A stretch of DNA of 64,000 nt, from positions 93,966,433-94,030,432 of the forward strand of contig CM034305.1 in assembly GCA_019925795.1 (NCBI GenBank). Direction: 5' to 3'. Below, in pieces: positions 35,663-46,123 of this stretch. The notes under the pieces were generated by a model, which saw nothing but the letters and a program-made list of their open reading frames with translations, did not search any database and was not told where the DNA came from. The stretch comes from Dendrobium chrysotoxum. Lineage: Eukaryota; Streptophyta; Magnoliopsida; Asparagales; Orchidaceae. Position 1 is the stretch's first letter, and each line of letters begins with the position of its first letter. The position numbers and the translations under genes are program-made.

Positions 35663-35819
35663 GCCAAAACTTCTTGTCACTATTCCTTCTTCTGCCGCAC
35701 TGATGTGACTATTGTTCTCTGATGTGACTGATGGGGTCAGCGATTTTTTTAATGTGCGTGGTTAGAAGCTGTGCACGGTTTGGTATCAGCGGTGGATGTA
35801 TCTGAAAAATTATGAATTT

Positions 35820-35986
35820 GAGTTACAATTTACAAATTTTATAATTTATAACTTATTATTTAAAAAATGTATGCATGTAAATATGTAATTAAGAGGTTAG
35901 GAGTTTTTATTTTCTACTTTTAATTTTAGGATTTCTATATATAAATTAATTTTTTTATATATTTATACAATTAATATGTAAACATA
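35820..35986. repeat. AT-rich repeat, unit a (about 165 bp)
   Basis: Same unit as 35987-36147 and 36831-36990, with shared anchors 'ttaggagtttt', 'tttttaggattt' and 'ttatatatttata'. Units a and b are directly tandem. Confidence 0.75.
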
Positions 35987-36147
35987 TATCATTAAATTAC
36001 TTACAAATTTATAGATTATAATTTATTTTTTAAAAAATATATGCATGTAATTATGAGGTTAGGAGTTTTATTTTTGTATTTTTAGGATTTATATACATAA
36101 TTTAAATTTGTTATATATTTATACATTTAATGTATGTATATATATCA
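35987..36147. repeat. AT-rich repeat, unit b
   Basis: Starts 'tatcattaaattacttac'. It ends at the target site of the 5S-type LTR. Confidence 0.8.
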
Positions 36148-36830
36148 TGTGAAACCACTTAAGTAAAAAAAGCTAGACTCTTAAAAATCTATGAGCTTTT
36201 TGTTATAGTGGTTATAATTCAATAAGAAACTCCGTAGTTAAACGTGCACATTCCAAAGCAATTTTGGGATGGGTAACCTACTGAGAAGTAGGGGTGTCAA
36301 TATTTGATATGAACCGAAAACTCGACACGAACCCAACCCGAAAATTCCGGGTTAGGGCCAACATGAACTCGAAACGGGTCGGGTTAGGGTTCAAAAAATC
36401 AACCCGTTTTAAAAATCGGATTGGGTTCGGGTTGACCCAGAAATCCTAATTGACCCATTTTTGACCTAAAAACCTATTTTTGATCCGGAAACCCAAGATT
36501 GATCCGTTTTGACCCATTTTGAGCCAAAAAAATCGGAGAATGGCCAATTTTTTACCCGAAAATTAGCTATTTTTTGTTGACATCGGGTCATTCGGGTCGT
36601 GTTGGGTTGACCCGGACCCGAAGTGGGTCAGGTTCGGGTCCGAAAAACTGATCCGTTTTCAAAAAATGGGCAGGTTTCGGGTTAATCCAAATAGCACCAG
36701 GTCAGTTTCGGGTTCGACCCGTGACTCGAAATTGACACCCCTACTGGGAAATTACACTAAAAGATAAAACCATGAGACTCTTAGGTCAAAAAAGGCAATA
36801 TCTCGATAGTTAAGAATTTGAGCTGTTACA
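36148..36830 (+). mobile_element. Cassandra-like solo LTR carrying 5S rRNA sequence, split by a MITE
   Basis: A perfect 5-bp duplication TATCA flanks it (36143-36147 and 36831-36835), with TG...CA ends ('tgtgaaaccactt' and 'gagctgttaca'). Inside, 36226-36288 matches the 3' half of plant 5S rRNA: 'gaaactccgtagttaaacgt', then 'gggatgggtaacctactg'. Carrying 5S-like sequence in the LTR defines the Cassandra TRIM group. Without the nested MITE and its duplicated target the LTR is about 220 bp. No second LTR or internal domain was seen, so it is a solo LTR. Confidence 0.8.
36289..36743. mobile_element. hAT-type MITE (455 bp) inside the 5S-like sequence
   Basis: Perfect inverted ends 'taggggtgtcaat' and 'attgacacccct' plus A. 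The 8-bp duplication is 'ctgagaag' (36281-36288) and 'ctgggaaa' (36744-36751), 6 of 8 matching, and lies in the 5S segment normally reading 'cctgggaagt'. The interior is made of many short copies of GGGTYGGGTT-type and AACCCG-type motifs in both orientations. No coding capacity. Confidence 0.85.
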
Positions 36831-36990
36831 TATCATTAAATTACTTACAAATTTAATAATTTATTGTTTATTGTTTAAAAAATTATGCATTTAATTAAGA
36901 GATTAGGAGTTTTTGTTTTTCTTATTTTTAGGATTTATGTATATATAACTTAAATTTGTTATATATTTATATATTTAATACATAAATATA
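36831..36990. repeat. AT-rich repeat, unit c
   Basis: Resumes the repeat array after the solo LTR ('tatcattaaattacttac'). The start of a further partial unit ('ataacattaaatt') follows near 36990. Confidence 0.8.
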
Positions 36991-36999
36991 TAACATTAA

Positions 37000-37284
37000 A
37001 TTGTTATGTATTCACTATTACTTATTTTTGAAAGAAAATACATTTTTTATATTTTTCATTATAATTAAGATAGTTAAATAATATAAAAATAAATATACAA
37101 TTTAAGTATTTAATTATTATAAATATTTTGTGGTATTTATATAAATTCACTTTTTTCTCGTCATCAGAGAAGAATGCATAAGTTTTTCTCAATTTCATTG
37201 AAATTTGTGATTTGATGGGTGCATTTATTTTGTCTATGATGTCTCGGTTTGATTTTAATGTTTTGATAATAAGTAAAATTTTCC

Positions 37285-37345
<61 letters not shown>

Positions 37346-37385
37346 CCTTTGGGAGAAGATATTAAGAATTATTTAGAGAGAGAGC

Positions 37386-37417
<32 letters not shown>

Positions 37418-37842
37418 GCTGATGGCTGCGCGTAGGGCTGTACGGTGTGGTTTTTAATGAGATGAGAGAGAGAGAGAGAGAGAGGGGGGGAGGAAGGTGT
37501 AGAATTAATGTTTTTTTATATAATTGTGATTATATATATATAAAGGACATTAAATAAATTTAAATATTGAGAGTGACAAATGTAAGGGGTAAAATTGTCT
37601 CTCACTAAAAGAAAAATTAGAGAAATAATGATTAGATATATATGTTTAATTTCTTGACGAAAGCAAATGATAGCATTTGTTATAGAGTTTCTGTAGCAAA
37701 ATTAATGAAGATTTTTACATTAAAAAAATAAATTTGTTTCTTGTTATATATATATATAAGAGATAATTTTGATTAGTAAAATGTATAGGTAAAATTAGAC
37801 TAACTCTCTGATTTTTAGTAGTTTGATTCATTTTTTTTAATT
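37000..37842. other. AT-rich non-coding interval with microsatellites
   Basis: (TA)n at 37288-37343 and (GA)n at 37375-37413 and 37464-37484. No gene. Confidence 0.7.
37288..37343. repeat. (TA)n microsatellite, longest in the window
   Basis: About 28 uninterrupted units, followed within 35 bp by a (GA)n tract. Confidence 0.95.
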
Positions 37843-40440
37843 AAACCCACAAAAGGACCTATGGTTAATAATAATAAAATGTTATAATACCTAAAAAAAT
37901 CAAGAGCTCTCTAAAAATACAACATTTGAAGTAAAATCTAATGAGCATGTGATCCTATATATTACAAAAATCAAGAGGAAAAAAAAAATCAGAGAGACAA
38001 TAAGCCATCCCTCAAACGAGGAATCCAATCAAAAATTCAATGAAGCACCAAAAACCAACCAACAAACAGCTTCCAACACATGGACATGTAGCAGAAAGAG
38101 GAAAAAGGTTGGAAGTGGGATGCACCGAAACAATCTGCAAGAGAGAAACAACAAGCATGCAGAGAAAATAAGAGAAAATGATATGCTCGAACATGGTCAC
38201 AACAACACGAGGCACCAACTACAGGAGGAGATCGGTTGAGAGAACATGCACAAATAACAGAGGCTGGAAAACTGCAAACAAACCACATCAACCAAAAGAC
38301 AGCTCCACAAACCTATCCAAGAACAAGACAACTAAGGATCCAAAGACAGGCAAAATAAAACATCAACAAGATATACCAATTAAACCTTCCAACAACCAAG
38401 GATCCAAATAGCAACCCACCTCTAGCAACAGTAACCCACCAATCCAAGCTACCAGCACCAAAAGCATGGATCCACATCGAAACAAGACAACCCAAAGCCC
38501 AACAAAACCCCTTCAGCTAAACCACCAAACCAAATAGAAAAACCACCCAAAGAGTAAATAACCCTAGAGCTAATCATCCAAGGTTAAACACACCACTAAC
38601 CCCCCGAGCCTAGAAGAGATATAAGACCAACAGACAGATAGACCAATAGATAATAGAACACCAGCGATAACACCCAAACACAAAGAACCACAAAAAACAT
38701 AGCCCATCACCTAGCAATAAGCACCAGAACTAATACACAAAGAACCACCAAGACACTACCCAGACTAACATAAAATAGGAAATCAACTCCTAGCAAGAAG
38801 AGCCCGACTAAAACACAAGGAACCACCAAAAAGAGCCCAACTCCCATCAATAAGGGAAAAACACCACCAAACGACAATCAAAAGGCTATCTTTTCCTGAT
38901 ATAAGGCATACCCAACTTATCAAATCTTATCATGCCCTTGAGGTCATGAAACCCATTCAAATTATGAAATAATTTAGTAGAGGAAATGTGAACCCCTTTG
39001 TGAGTAAGCCAATCGACACATATATCACCCTCTCTCCAAATATGAGAAATAACATAATCAAATTGAAGGAGAAGGCCCTTGGTTTTCTTGAATAAATAAA
39101 AAAAAACTAGCATTATTGTAATTATTGGCGGACATTAAATGAACCAACATAAGGTAATCAGATTCAATCCAAATATTAGATATATTGTGATCCTTACAAA
39201 ATTTGTGACTCAGTAAGAGAGCCATAGCCTTAGCAAAAATAACCTTACACACATGAATGAAAGAAGCAAAAGTAAACACCATAACACCTTGACAATCTCT
39301 AACAAGACCACGACAACAAGCCCCAAGTTTAGAGACTGCACCATCAATGTTTAATTTGAATTGAGCCACCGAAGGCTTATTCCAATACACAATACTAGAA
39401 TTGATATAATTGTTATCAACATCAAAAGATATGTTAAAGGAAGAGGCCCAACTCTTATTGGGAAGAAGCACCTTAGCATAGATAAGTTGATGAATTATAT
39501 TCTTAAGGGCTATAATGATACGGTTATAACTCTTCTTAATATATTGACACTTGCAATCATTTTTATCAATCCATAATAACTAAAAAATCAACAAAGGAAT
39601 AATAGTGAGAATATGACCAACATGTCTATTATGAAACCTATGATCAAGAAGAGTATGACAAGTAGTGTTTAAATAGCTCATATTAACCATCAAAGCAATA
39701 TCTAAAACATATCAAACATTAATAGCAACAGGGCCATAAAAAAAAACATGCTTGATGATTTTCAATTGAAAGCAACATTGGTATTTAGAAGTAAAGAAAA
39801 AAACTTTCTTCAAAAGTTCTCATCCACAGGAATTAAACCCTTCTCCAAGAAAAAAATGAAAATATTCATAGGAACAACTGAATTCCAAATTTTACTGAAA
39901 ACCGAATTGTGAGTATTTATAGTTTTAAAGCAATACCAAATAACTTTGTTATTAAATTCGCCATTAGCAGAATGTTTAAAGATCGGTTGATCCATATTAG
40001 TGAGATTGATTAGAATATATTGAATAGCATCAATCATAAAAATAGGAATATGATCTAAAAGAAGGTTAGTATTCCACTTACCATTCAAAATAAAACCAGA
40101 AACTCTCAAATTGGAAAGAAAATGAGTATTAAAAAAAGAATCAAAGCCCAATACCCATCTAGTCATCTTGCCAAAAGAAAGAAGAACCAGCACTAATACC
40201 TCATTGAATACATTGTTCACCTTGCCACTTAGCTTTACAAAGCCTAAGCCAAGCAGCAGATTGCCCTTTCTTAAAGAAGCACTGAGAGAGATGAATATTC
40301 TTGCAATATTTGAAATTCATGTAATTGGCCCATGAAGAATTGTTAGTACGGAATTTTCACCATGGCTTAATAGAAAAATGATTCACCATATCAATAGTGG
40401 ATTTGGTTTTACCATAGGGAATTGGTTAAAGTGTTACACT
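37843..40440 (-). mobile_element. L1-type LINE, 5'-truncated
   Basis: On the minus strand: a zf-RVT-like region (about 40390-39810), an RNase H domain (39471-39060), then a long 3' region (38890-37843) that is CA-rich on the plus strand. The last 80 bp match the 3' end of the ORF1-only L1 at 20618, so both belong to one family. The 5' truncation point near 40440 is approximate. No target duplication was confirmed. Confidence 0.8.
39060..40390 (-). pseudogene. L1 ORF2 C-terminus (zf-RVT and RVT_3 RNase H)
   Basis: The upstream part has the pre-zf-RVT pattern (KFRTNNSSWANYM, then WNSVVPMNIFIFFLEKGLIP). The RNase H block in 39471-39058 shows FKLNIDGAVSK (first D), a degenerate AKAMALL in place of AEAxAL, and IWIESDYLMLVHLM (third acidic residue). 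This RNase H type is a hallmark of plant L1 elements. Several stops and frame changes are present. The reverse transcriptase itself lies upstream of the truncation and is absent. Confidence 0.75.
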
Positions 40441-41746
40441 TATTGATTTTTAATATATAGAGGTCTCAGACATGTATCGCAACTGATGCAATTATGAGGA
40501 ATTTCTCTAGATTTCACGTTGATTTAATGTTTTTGTTTGATTGTGCACAATTTATATATTTAATTGACCTTATAATCCTCTTATATGTTTGTAGTTGCCT
40601 TGAGTCAATATAATAAAAATTTGGGACATATTTCTAACCATTTAACATGTTAAGAATACACAATGCCCATCTTTGATGAATCTAAAATTATCAAAATTGG
40701 CATATTTTAAATATATGAAAATCTCATCTCGTGCCTTATTGTCTCTGCACATCATCAACAACCCTGATATTATTATTCTAGACCACATTGTTGTTGGTCT
40801 GGCCCCACATAACCACATTATTATTGGCATTGAGTCTGCATAACTGCATATATCACCCCTACATGATAGTCCTTGATGTCCATGATCTCATCTTCCCAAC
40901 ACAAGCTCGTTCACTTATGATAGAGCTAGTTATCATCCTCTCTATCTATGCTATCATCGGCATGATTCCAATCCTAGAGCATTGTATTTCATTTTTATTA
41001 AAATAAATATAAAAATTAATTTGATAAATTTCTTTTATAAAAAACAAAATAAATTTAGGAAATCGAATATATAACATATTTAATTTACATTATATTTAAA
41101 ATACACATGTGTCTATAATACTTGCAACCAAACAACTTTTTATAAGTAGGGATGCATATTTGGTAATAGTCATAACTTGACATGTTTTCCAATAAAAGGG
41201 TCCATGTCAATGCTATTGGGAACAACAACATACTAAGAAGGCTTCTTCAACCTATATCACATGGTATTATTCCAATAAAATAGCTAATAATTGGCAATAT
41301 AATGGCTCATTTAAATTTGATTAACATCTATAAAATTGAGCTAATCTAACCCCAAAGTCTACTAATTAGTTTATCGTGGTTAAATGCGCTACAAGTGTGT
41401 CATAATGAGCTAAAGGAGTGGCTCATAAAATATAATGCAACATATGGCCCCAGTTGTGGTCCTTTTAATCACATATACATTTGGCTTTTTTTAGTAATCA
41501 TAGTCTCCACCCATTTGGATTCACTCGAATTAATGATTGGGTTGTTTAATACATCTTATTATATCTTTCCCAAATGGGACTACCATAAATTTTTTTCTAC
41601 CTAATTTAAATGAATTAAATAGGATTTATTATATTTTGACAGTAATTTTCTTATAAGGATCCATCCTTATGAGGCATGAAGAGCATGGTAGTATTATTGT
41701 GTTGTGGTATGATAGGTATTTTAGTGTGTTTTCATACCATAGATTT
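40441..41746. other. Non-coding AT-rich interval
   Basis: No supported gene or repeat. Short open frames have no recognisable domain. Confidence 0.45.
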
Positions 41747-41836
41747 ATGCTTCGTTTGGGACGACTTTCTTACTGCTTCTTAAAGCAGCTTTCTTTAAGA
41801 AGCAGTAAGAAAGCAATTCCAAATGAAGCCTTAGAT
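41747..41836. mobile_element. Short hairpin MITE, copy 1
   Basis: An almost continuous inverted repeat of about 85 bp: 'gcttcgtttggga...' pairs with '...tccaaatgaagc', and 'ctttcttactgcttcttaaa' pairs with 'tttaagaagcagtaagaaag'. A possible short flanking duplication is 'tagatt'. Related to 47747-47870. Confidence 0.7.
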
Positions 41837-42170
41837 TACCCTTCTAACACATCATGCTACTCAATCAGAAGATGTCTGAAGTCACTTATTTAACTAGCTT
41901 CTATGAAATGAGTGCACATGATCTTTAAGAATTATGTCGAAAAATGTGTAAGAATCAAGCAGGTTAATTAGTTTTGAATGGATTGATAGATCATCTTATG
42001 TGCCAGACCAGCTCCGAGGAGTTAGAACCCTTTCCAAGTAGATGATTTTTTTAAGATGCATGAAACTCGAGAAATTAACATTATATTAAAAAACTCATAA
42101 TTGCTCAAAGCTATATAATATAAAAAAATTGAAGTCTAGCCAAGTATTATATATATTTGTTATTCTTTAT

Positions 42171-42622
42171 TAGGGATGCAAATGAATCAAGCCGACTCAC
42201 GAGCCTGCTCGAGCTTGACTGGGTAACGAGCCTAGCTTAACAACTTTTGAGCTTGTTGGGTAATCGAGCTCGAGTTTGATTGAGTTGCTGCTCGACTCGT
42301 TGAGTCGTCAAGCTGCTCGAGTGGGTCGAATAGGCAGAAGGCAGAACCATGGAAGCGGAAGGTGGAGTAGAAGGCAGAACCATGGAAGCGGAAGGTGGAG
42401 CAGGAGGCGAAATTAGAGGTAGAAGCGGAAGGAGGAATCATGTCAACTTGTTCTTCTTATGTCTCATGAGCTGGCTCAGGAGCCCGCATCTATTTTCATG
42501 AGCTAAGCTCGAGCAGGCCATTTGAGCATGAGTCGAGCTTGAGCTCAAGCTCACGATTTGGCCAATGAGCCGAGTTCGAGTTAAGCATGACTTGAACTTG
42601 ACCCGACTTATTTACACCCCTA
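42171..42622. mobile_element. hAT-type MITE (452 bp) with internal duplicated coding-like block
   Basis: Ends 'tagggatgcaaat' and 'atttacacccct' plus A, with an 8-bp duplication 'ttctttat' (42163-42170) and 'tttttcat' (42623-42630), 6 of 8 matching. The flanks hold many GAGCTCGAG-like motifs in both orientations. The centre (about 42336-42405) has a roughly 33-bp unit 'ggcagaaccatggaagcgga' repeated in tandem, giving a repeated FRFHGSAF in a minus-strand frame. Confidence 0.8.
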
Positions 42623-42882
42623 TTTTTCATTATTAATCCAATGATGCCTTGACAAAACAACAATAGAGAGCTTCCCATACACACTCGTCATGGCCTGCTC
42701 ACTGCAGCGCTCGCCACATAAGAAAACTCTCGTGATGGAAAAAAAACCTAATAAATTTTAAAATGTTGAGCAATAAATATTAAAACGATGTATCATTTAT
42801 AAATTTTGAATATCTTAAATACATTTTGCCTCACATTCTTTGATTCTTTGAATTTAGCTTGTAATTTTATTGCTCATTTACT
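42623..42882. other. Non-coding interval
   Basis: AT-rich, nothing supported. Confidence 0.5.
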
Positions 42883-42894
42883 ATGGGTATTTGT

Positions 42895-43012
42895 ACGCAT
42901 CTCATCTTGATATGTTAGTTTGGAGCTTTGGCTACCAACCAAGAAGTCTTAGGTTCGAAGCTTACGTATGTGATGTGTATGTGTGTTTGCGCTCAAAAGT
43001 CCCCCAAAAAAA
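42895..43012 (+). mobile_element. tRNA-type SINE (118 bp)
   Basis: Closely related to the SINE at 8981: shared 'tatgttagttt', 'gagctttggctaccaaccaa', and B-box-like 'aggttcgaagc'. Ends in 'cccccaaaaaaaa'. Imperfect target duplication 'atgggtatttgt' (42883-42894) and 'atgtgagtatttgt' (43013-43026). Confidence 0.8.
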
Positions 43013-43026
43013 ATGTGAGTATTTGT

Positions 43027-44898
43027 TTTATTTTTTATTTCTTTGCATTCTGTCATTTGTTGTTGTTGTTGCTCTTGATTTAGTCTTTACATTTGTTTGA
43101 GGGTATATGCGTTGGTTTATTGTCTAGTTACTTTTTTGTGTTAGATGATGATGATATAACTCTTATTTAATATTTATGACTATGTATTTTAGATGTCATA
43201 TGTAGCCTTTGGAACACTCTCATGTAATTATATATGATGTAACAAAACAAATTGACCACCTAGACCTTGCCTTAGCCCACCTTAATGTCAAATAATACAA
43301 TGAAGAAGAAGACAGAGTCAACAACTATTTAGATTGTAACAAAAGGCATAAAATCAATAGCATCTAAAGATTAAAATATATAACAAATATAGCAAGAAAA
43401 AATAGAAAAACCAATGCCAAAACATAGAAGAATTTTGGTTAGCCCGATCACACTTTCGACCATCTATAACTAAAATTTTAGGTGGCGATTAAGTTCCTAA
43501 CACTAAGGAGTCAATATTTTATTACCTCAAATTTTCTAGCACATATTAATATTTTAATCATTAGCATCGAACATATAATAATTAGCTAGCTTGATCCGAT
43601 TCTGATTAGAGCTTGAAAAAAATTAATAAATAAATTTGAATGACATTTCAAAACCCTAATTATAATCAAGCTCAATTCAAATTTATTAATATTTTATATC
43701 TATTTTTTTAATAAATTATTAATAAAAAAAATTTAACTATAATTTGAATAAATTAACATTTCTCTTTCCATAACTCACAATTTTCAAAAACTCATAAAAG
43801 TATTTAAATAACTTTATATTTACGTGTTGGACCTTTCTAATCACCATCATCTTGCCTTGCAATACTGTAGCTTGACTGCCATTTTTATTTTTTGGAAAAA
43901 TAAAATAAGTACCATTTCCCATTACATTTTAGTAATTTTAGGAAAATCTTCTCTTCTTTTAGAATTTTAAAACTTAGCTAAAAAAGTGTAAAACAATAGA
44001 TCTTTCAAATCATACAACAGGAGAAAATATAAGTGGCATAAAGCCAATCCAAGTAAAAAAGGTGCAGAAGACTCTCTCTCTTACGGCAATTTTTTTATGA
44101 TCTTGACGTTTGTGTAAATTTTCCTTTACCTTAATTGCAACCTTTGTGGCAGTGTATTTAATGTCAAAGATTCTTTTTTTTTTTTTTGTTTTTTGAAGGG
44201 AACTTTGAGGGCCTTCGTCCTATTTTTTTGACAAATAAATTAGTTTGTAAGCGTGTTTGATGATATAATCATAGCAGAAAATGCCTCAAAAAGAAAAAAA
44301 AAATTGTTGTAAAATAAGGAGCTATCGCCACTGAAGAAGATGAAGTACAGTGAAGCAAAAATGGAGGCCAGATTCAGAATATCTAAGAGACTGCAGAGAG
44401 CTGCAAATACTCATGGCTGCCAAACATGGCAGTCCAGGTGAGCGAGGAGGAGTTCAATCAGAGAGGAGAACTGCTTCAGTTCATGAAGGACATTTATCAT
44501 CGTTTGGGCTTAAAGAAAAGGAGTCCAGCGATCCGACATAGAATTTCAGCATAGGGATGTAAAAAATTTCTACAGTTGAGAGCCACAGGAGTGTGGGATA
44601 GTCATCAAAATGATCACGAGCCAAATAAATTCTGATATGTAATAATGAAAAATAATGATATAATTTAAATTGGCATTTCATATATTTGCTATTAGTTTAT
44701 TAATACATTTAACAAAATGATAATAAAGTTATATGAAATAATAAAGCTATAATAAAAATTACTGTTGTCTTATCAAGATATTGTTATAGGTTTCATATGA
44801 CCCCCGAGTGGATAATGGAAAATTAGATAGCCATGTTTTGACAAGCGAGTGATTCATGGTGAGGAGAGGGTGCTGATGTTTTCATGAGAGGGAGATAA
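43027..44898. other. Non-coding interval
   Basis: No supported gene. A small plus-strand frame at 44350-44541 lies in locally less AT-rich sequence but shows no domain. Confidence 0.4.
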
Positions 44899-44907
44899 AA
44901 TAAGAAG

Positions 44908-45050
44908 GAGAAATTATTCTGTGCGGAGTCCGGACGGGAAGAACCGTCGGGACTGTGAGTGTACATACTGTGTATAAATTTATACACAGTGTGTACACTC
45001 ACATGCCTCGACGGTTTTTCTCGTCCGGATTCCGGACAGAATAATTTCTC
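44908..45050. mobile_element. Mutator-like MITE, family copy 3 (143 bp), best preserved
   Basis: Long inverted ends 'gagaaattattctgtgcgga' and 'ccggacagaataatttctc'. The 9-bp target duplication is 'aataagaag' (44899-44907) and 'agtaagaag' (45051-45059), 8 of 9 matching. The centre is a second perfect inverted repeat, 'gagtgtacatactgtgtata' against 'tatacacagtgtgtacactc', so the whole element can fold into one hairpin. Confidence 0.85.
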
Positions 45051-45059
45051 AGTAAGAAG

Positions 45060-45787
45060 AACGAGTCGTCAAGTCAAGCTACTTCCAAGTATGAAGGAGG
45101 AAAGACAGTGGATGATGAAGAGAGTTTGAGATTAGGAAAGTTATTGACCTGAAGAGTGAGTTTCATAAAGATGTGGAAGATATAACCGAAAAAGATTGAG
45201 TCATAAATATTGATCCAAAACACATATATATAGCCAGACGCCAAAGTGGATCTTCCTTGAACTATGACTTCCACCCTCGGAATTTTAAAGCCTCTTGGCC
45301 TCCCGCTATTTTTATTTGATTATGTTGAACTTTTCTAACACTAATAAATAAATCTGTGAAAAATAATTATGTGCAAAATAAATTATTTTTGCACCCTAAT
45401 ATATATTTTTATTTTTTTTGTAAATTTGCCACTTCTTGAGAATTACGACTAATTCCGCCCCTCTACAACAATTTTGTTGGCATGACCCATTCAGCCATAT
45501 AGGCATGTGGTCGGCAATGGAAAAAGAAAAAAAAAAAAAAAAGAGCCATTGTATTCTCCCCTCATCTCAAATTCTTAAAGAGTAAAAGTTCAACATGATA
45601 ATAAATGCTTTATGTAAAGCAGATTTTACACGTTAATGTTGTCACCCACATATTAGTTTTTAATTTTCACATATTTAGCTACGTCATTTTGTGTATTGAA
45701 ACTATTTCAAAATGTTCATTCATGTGTTATATATATATATATATATATATATATTTAATTTTTTATTATGTACTTTATGTTGGATCT

Positions 45788-45829
<42 letters not shown>

Positions 45830-46123
45830 GTTCTTGATCAGGCACGAATCACGAGGCAAAATTGAGTTGAAAGCTTTCAAAATTAAATATGGGACCATCC
45901 GAACTCTATTTCAGCAAACCTACAGTCAAACTGAACGTCTCGAAAATACAAACCCAACAACACCAAATTCAACTCAATCCGAGCCCATATAGGTTCAAAT
46001 CGAAGACCCGAAGCTTATTTGGAAAGTTCAAATCATAAAATGGATAACCAAACGATTCCCAAATGTGACATGCTTATAGTTGAATCAAACAACTTGACGA
46101 GACAAATCCAACAAGTCGAAGAT
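45060..46123. other. Non-coding interval with two (TA)n runs
   Basis: (TA)n at 45728-45754 and 45790-45827; the open frames across them are repeat artefacts. The segment 45840-46120 is of unknown origin. Confidence 0.5.

Noticed and set aside
36226..36288. A functional 5S rRNA gene.
   Set aside because: Only the 3' half is similar, it is diverged, split by a MITE, and lies inside a 5-bp-duplicated LTR.
37949..38495. Open frames on both strands in the CA-rich region.
   Set aside because: Same reason: this is the 3' non-coding region of the L1 at 37843.
44350..44541. 63-residue plus-strand frame as a host gene fragment.
   Set aside because: No recognisable motif, no splice context, no neighbour support.
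45605..45992. Plus-strand open frames rich in Y and I.
   Set aside because: They run through two (TA)n microsatellites; the open frame is a product of the repeat.
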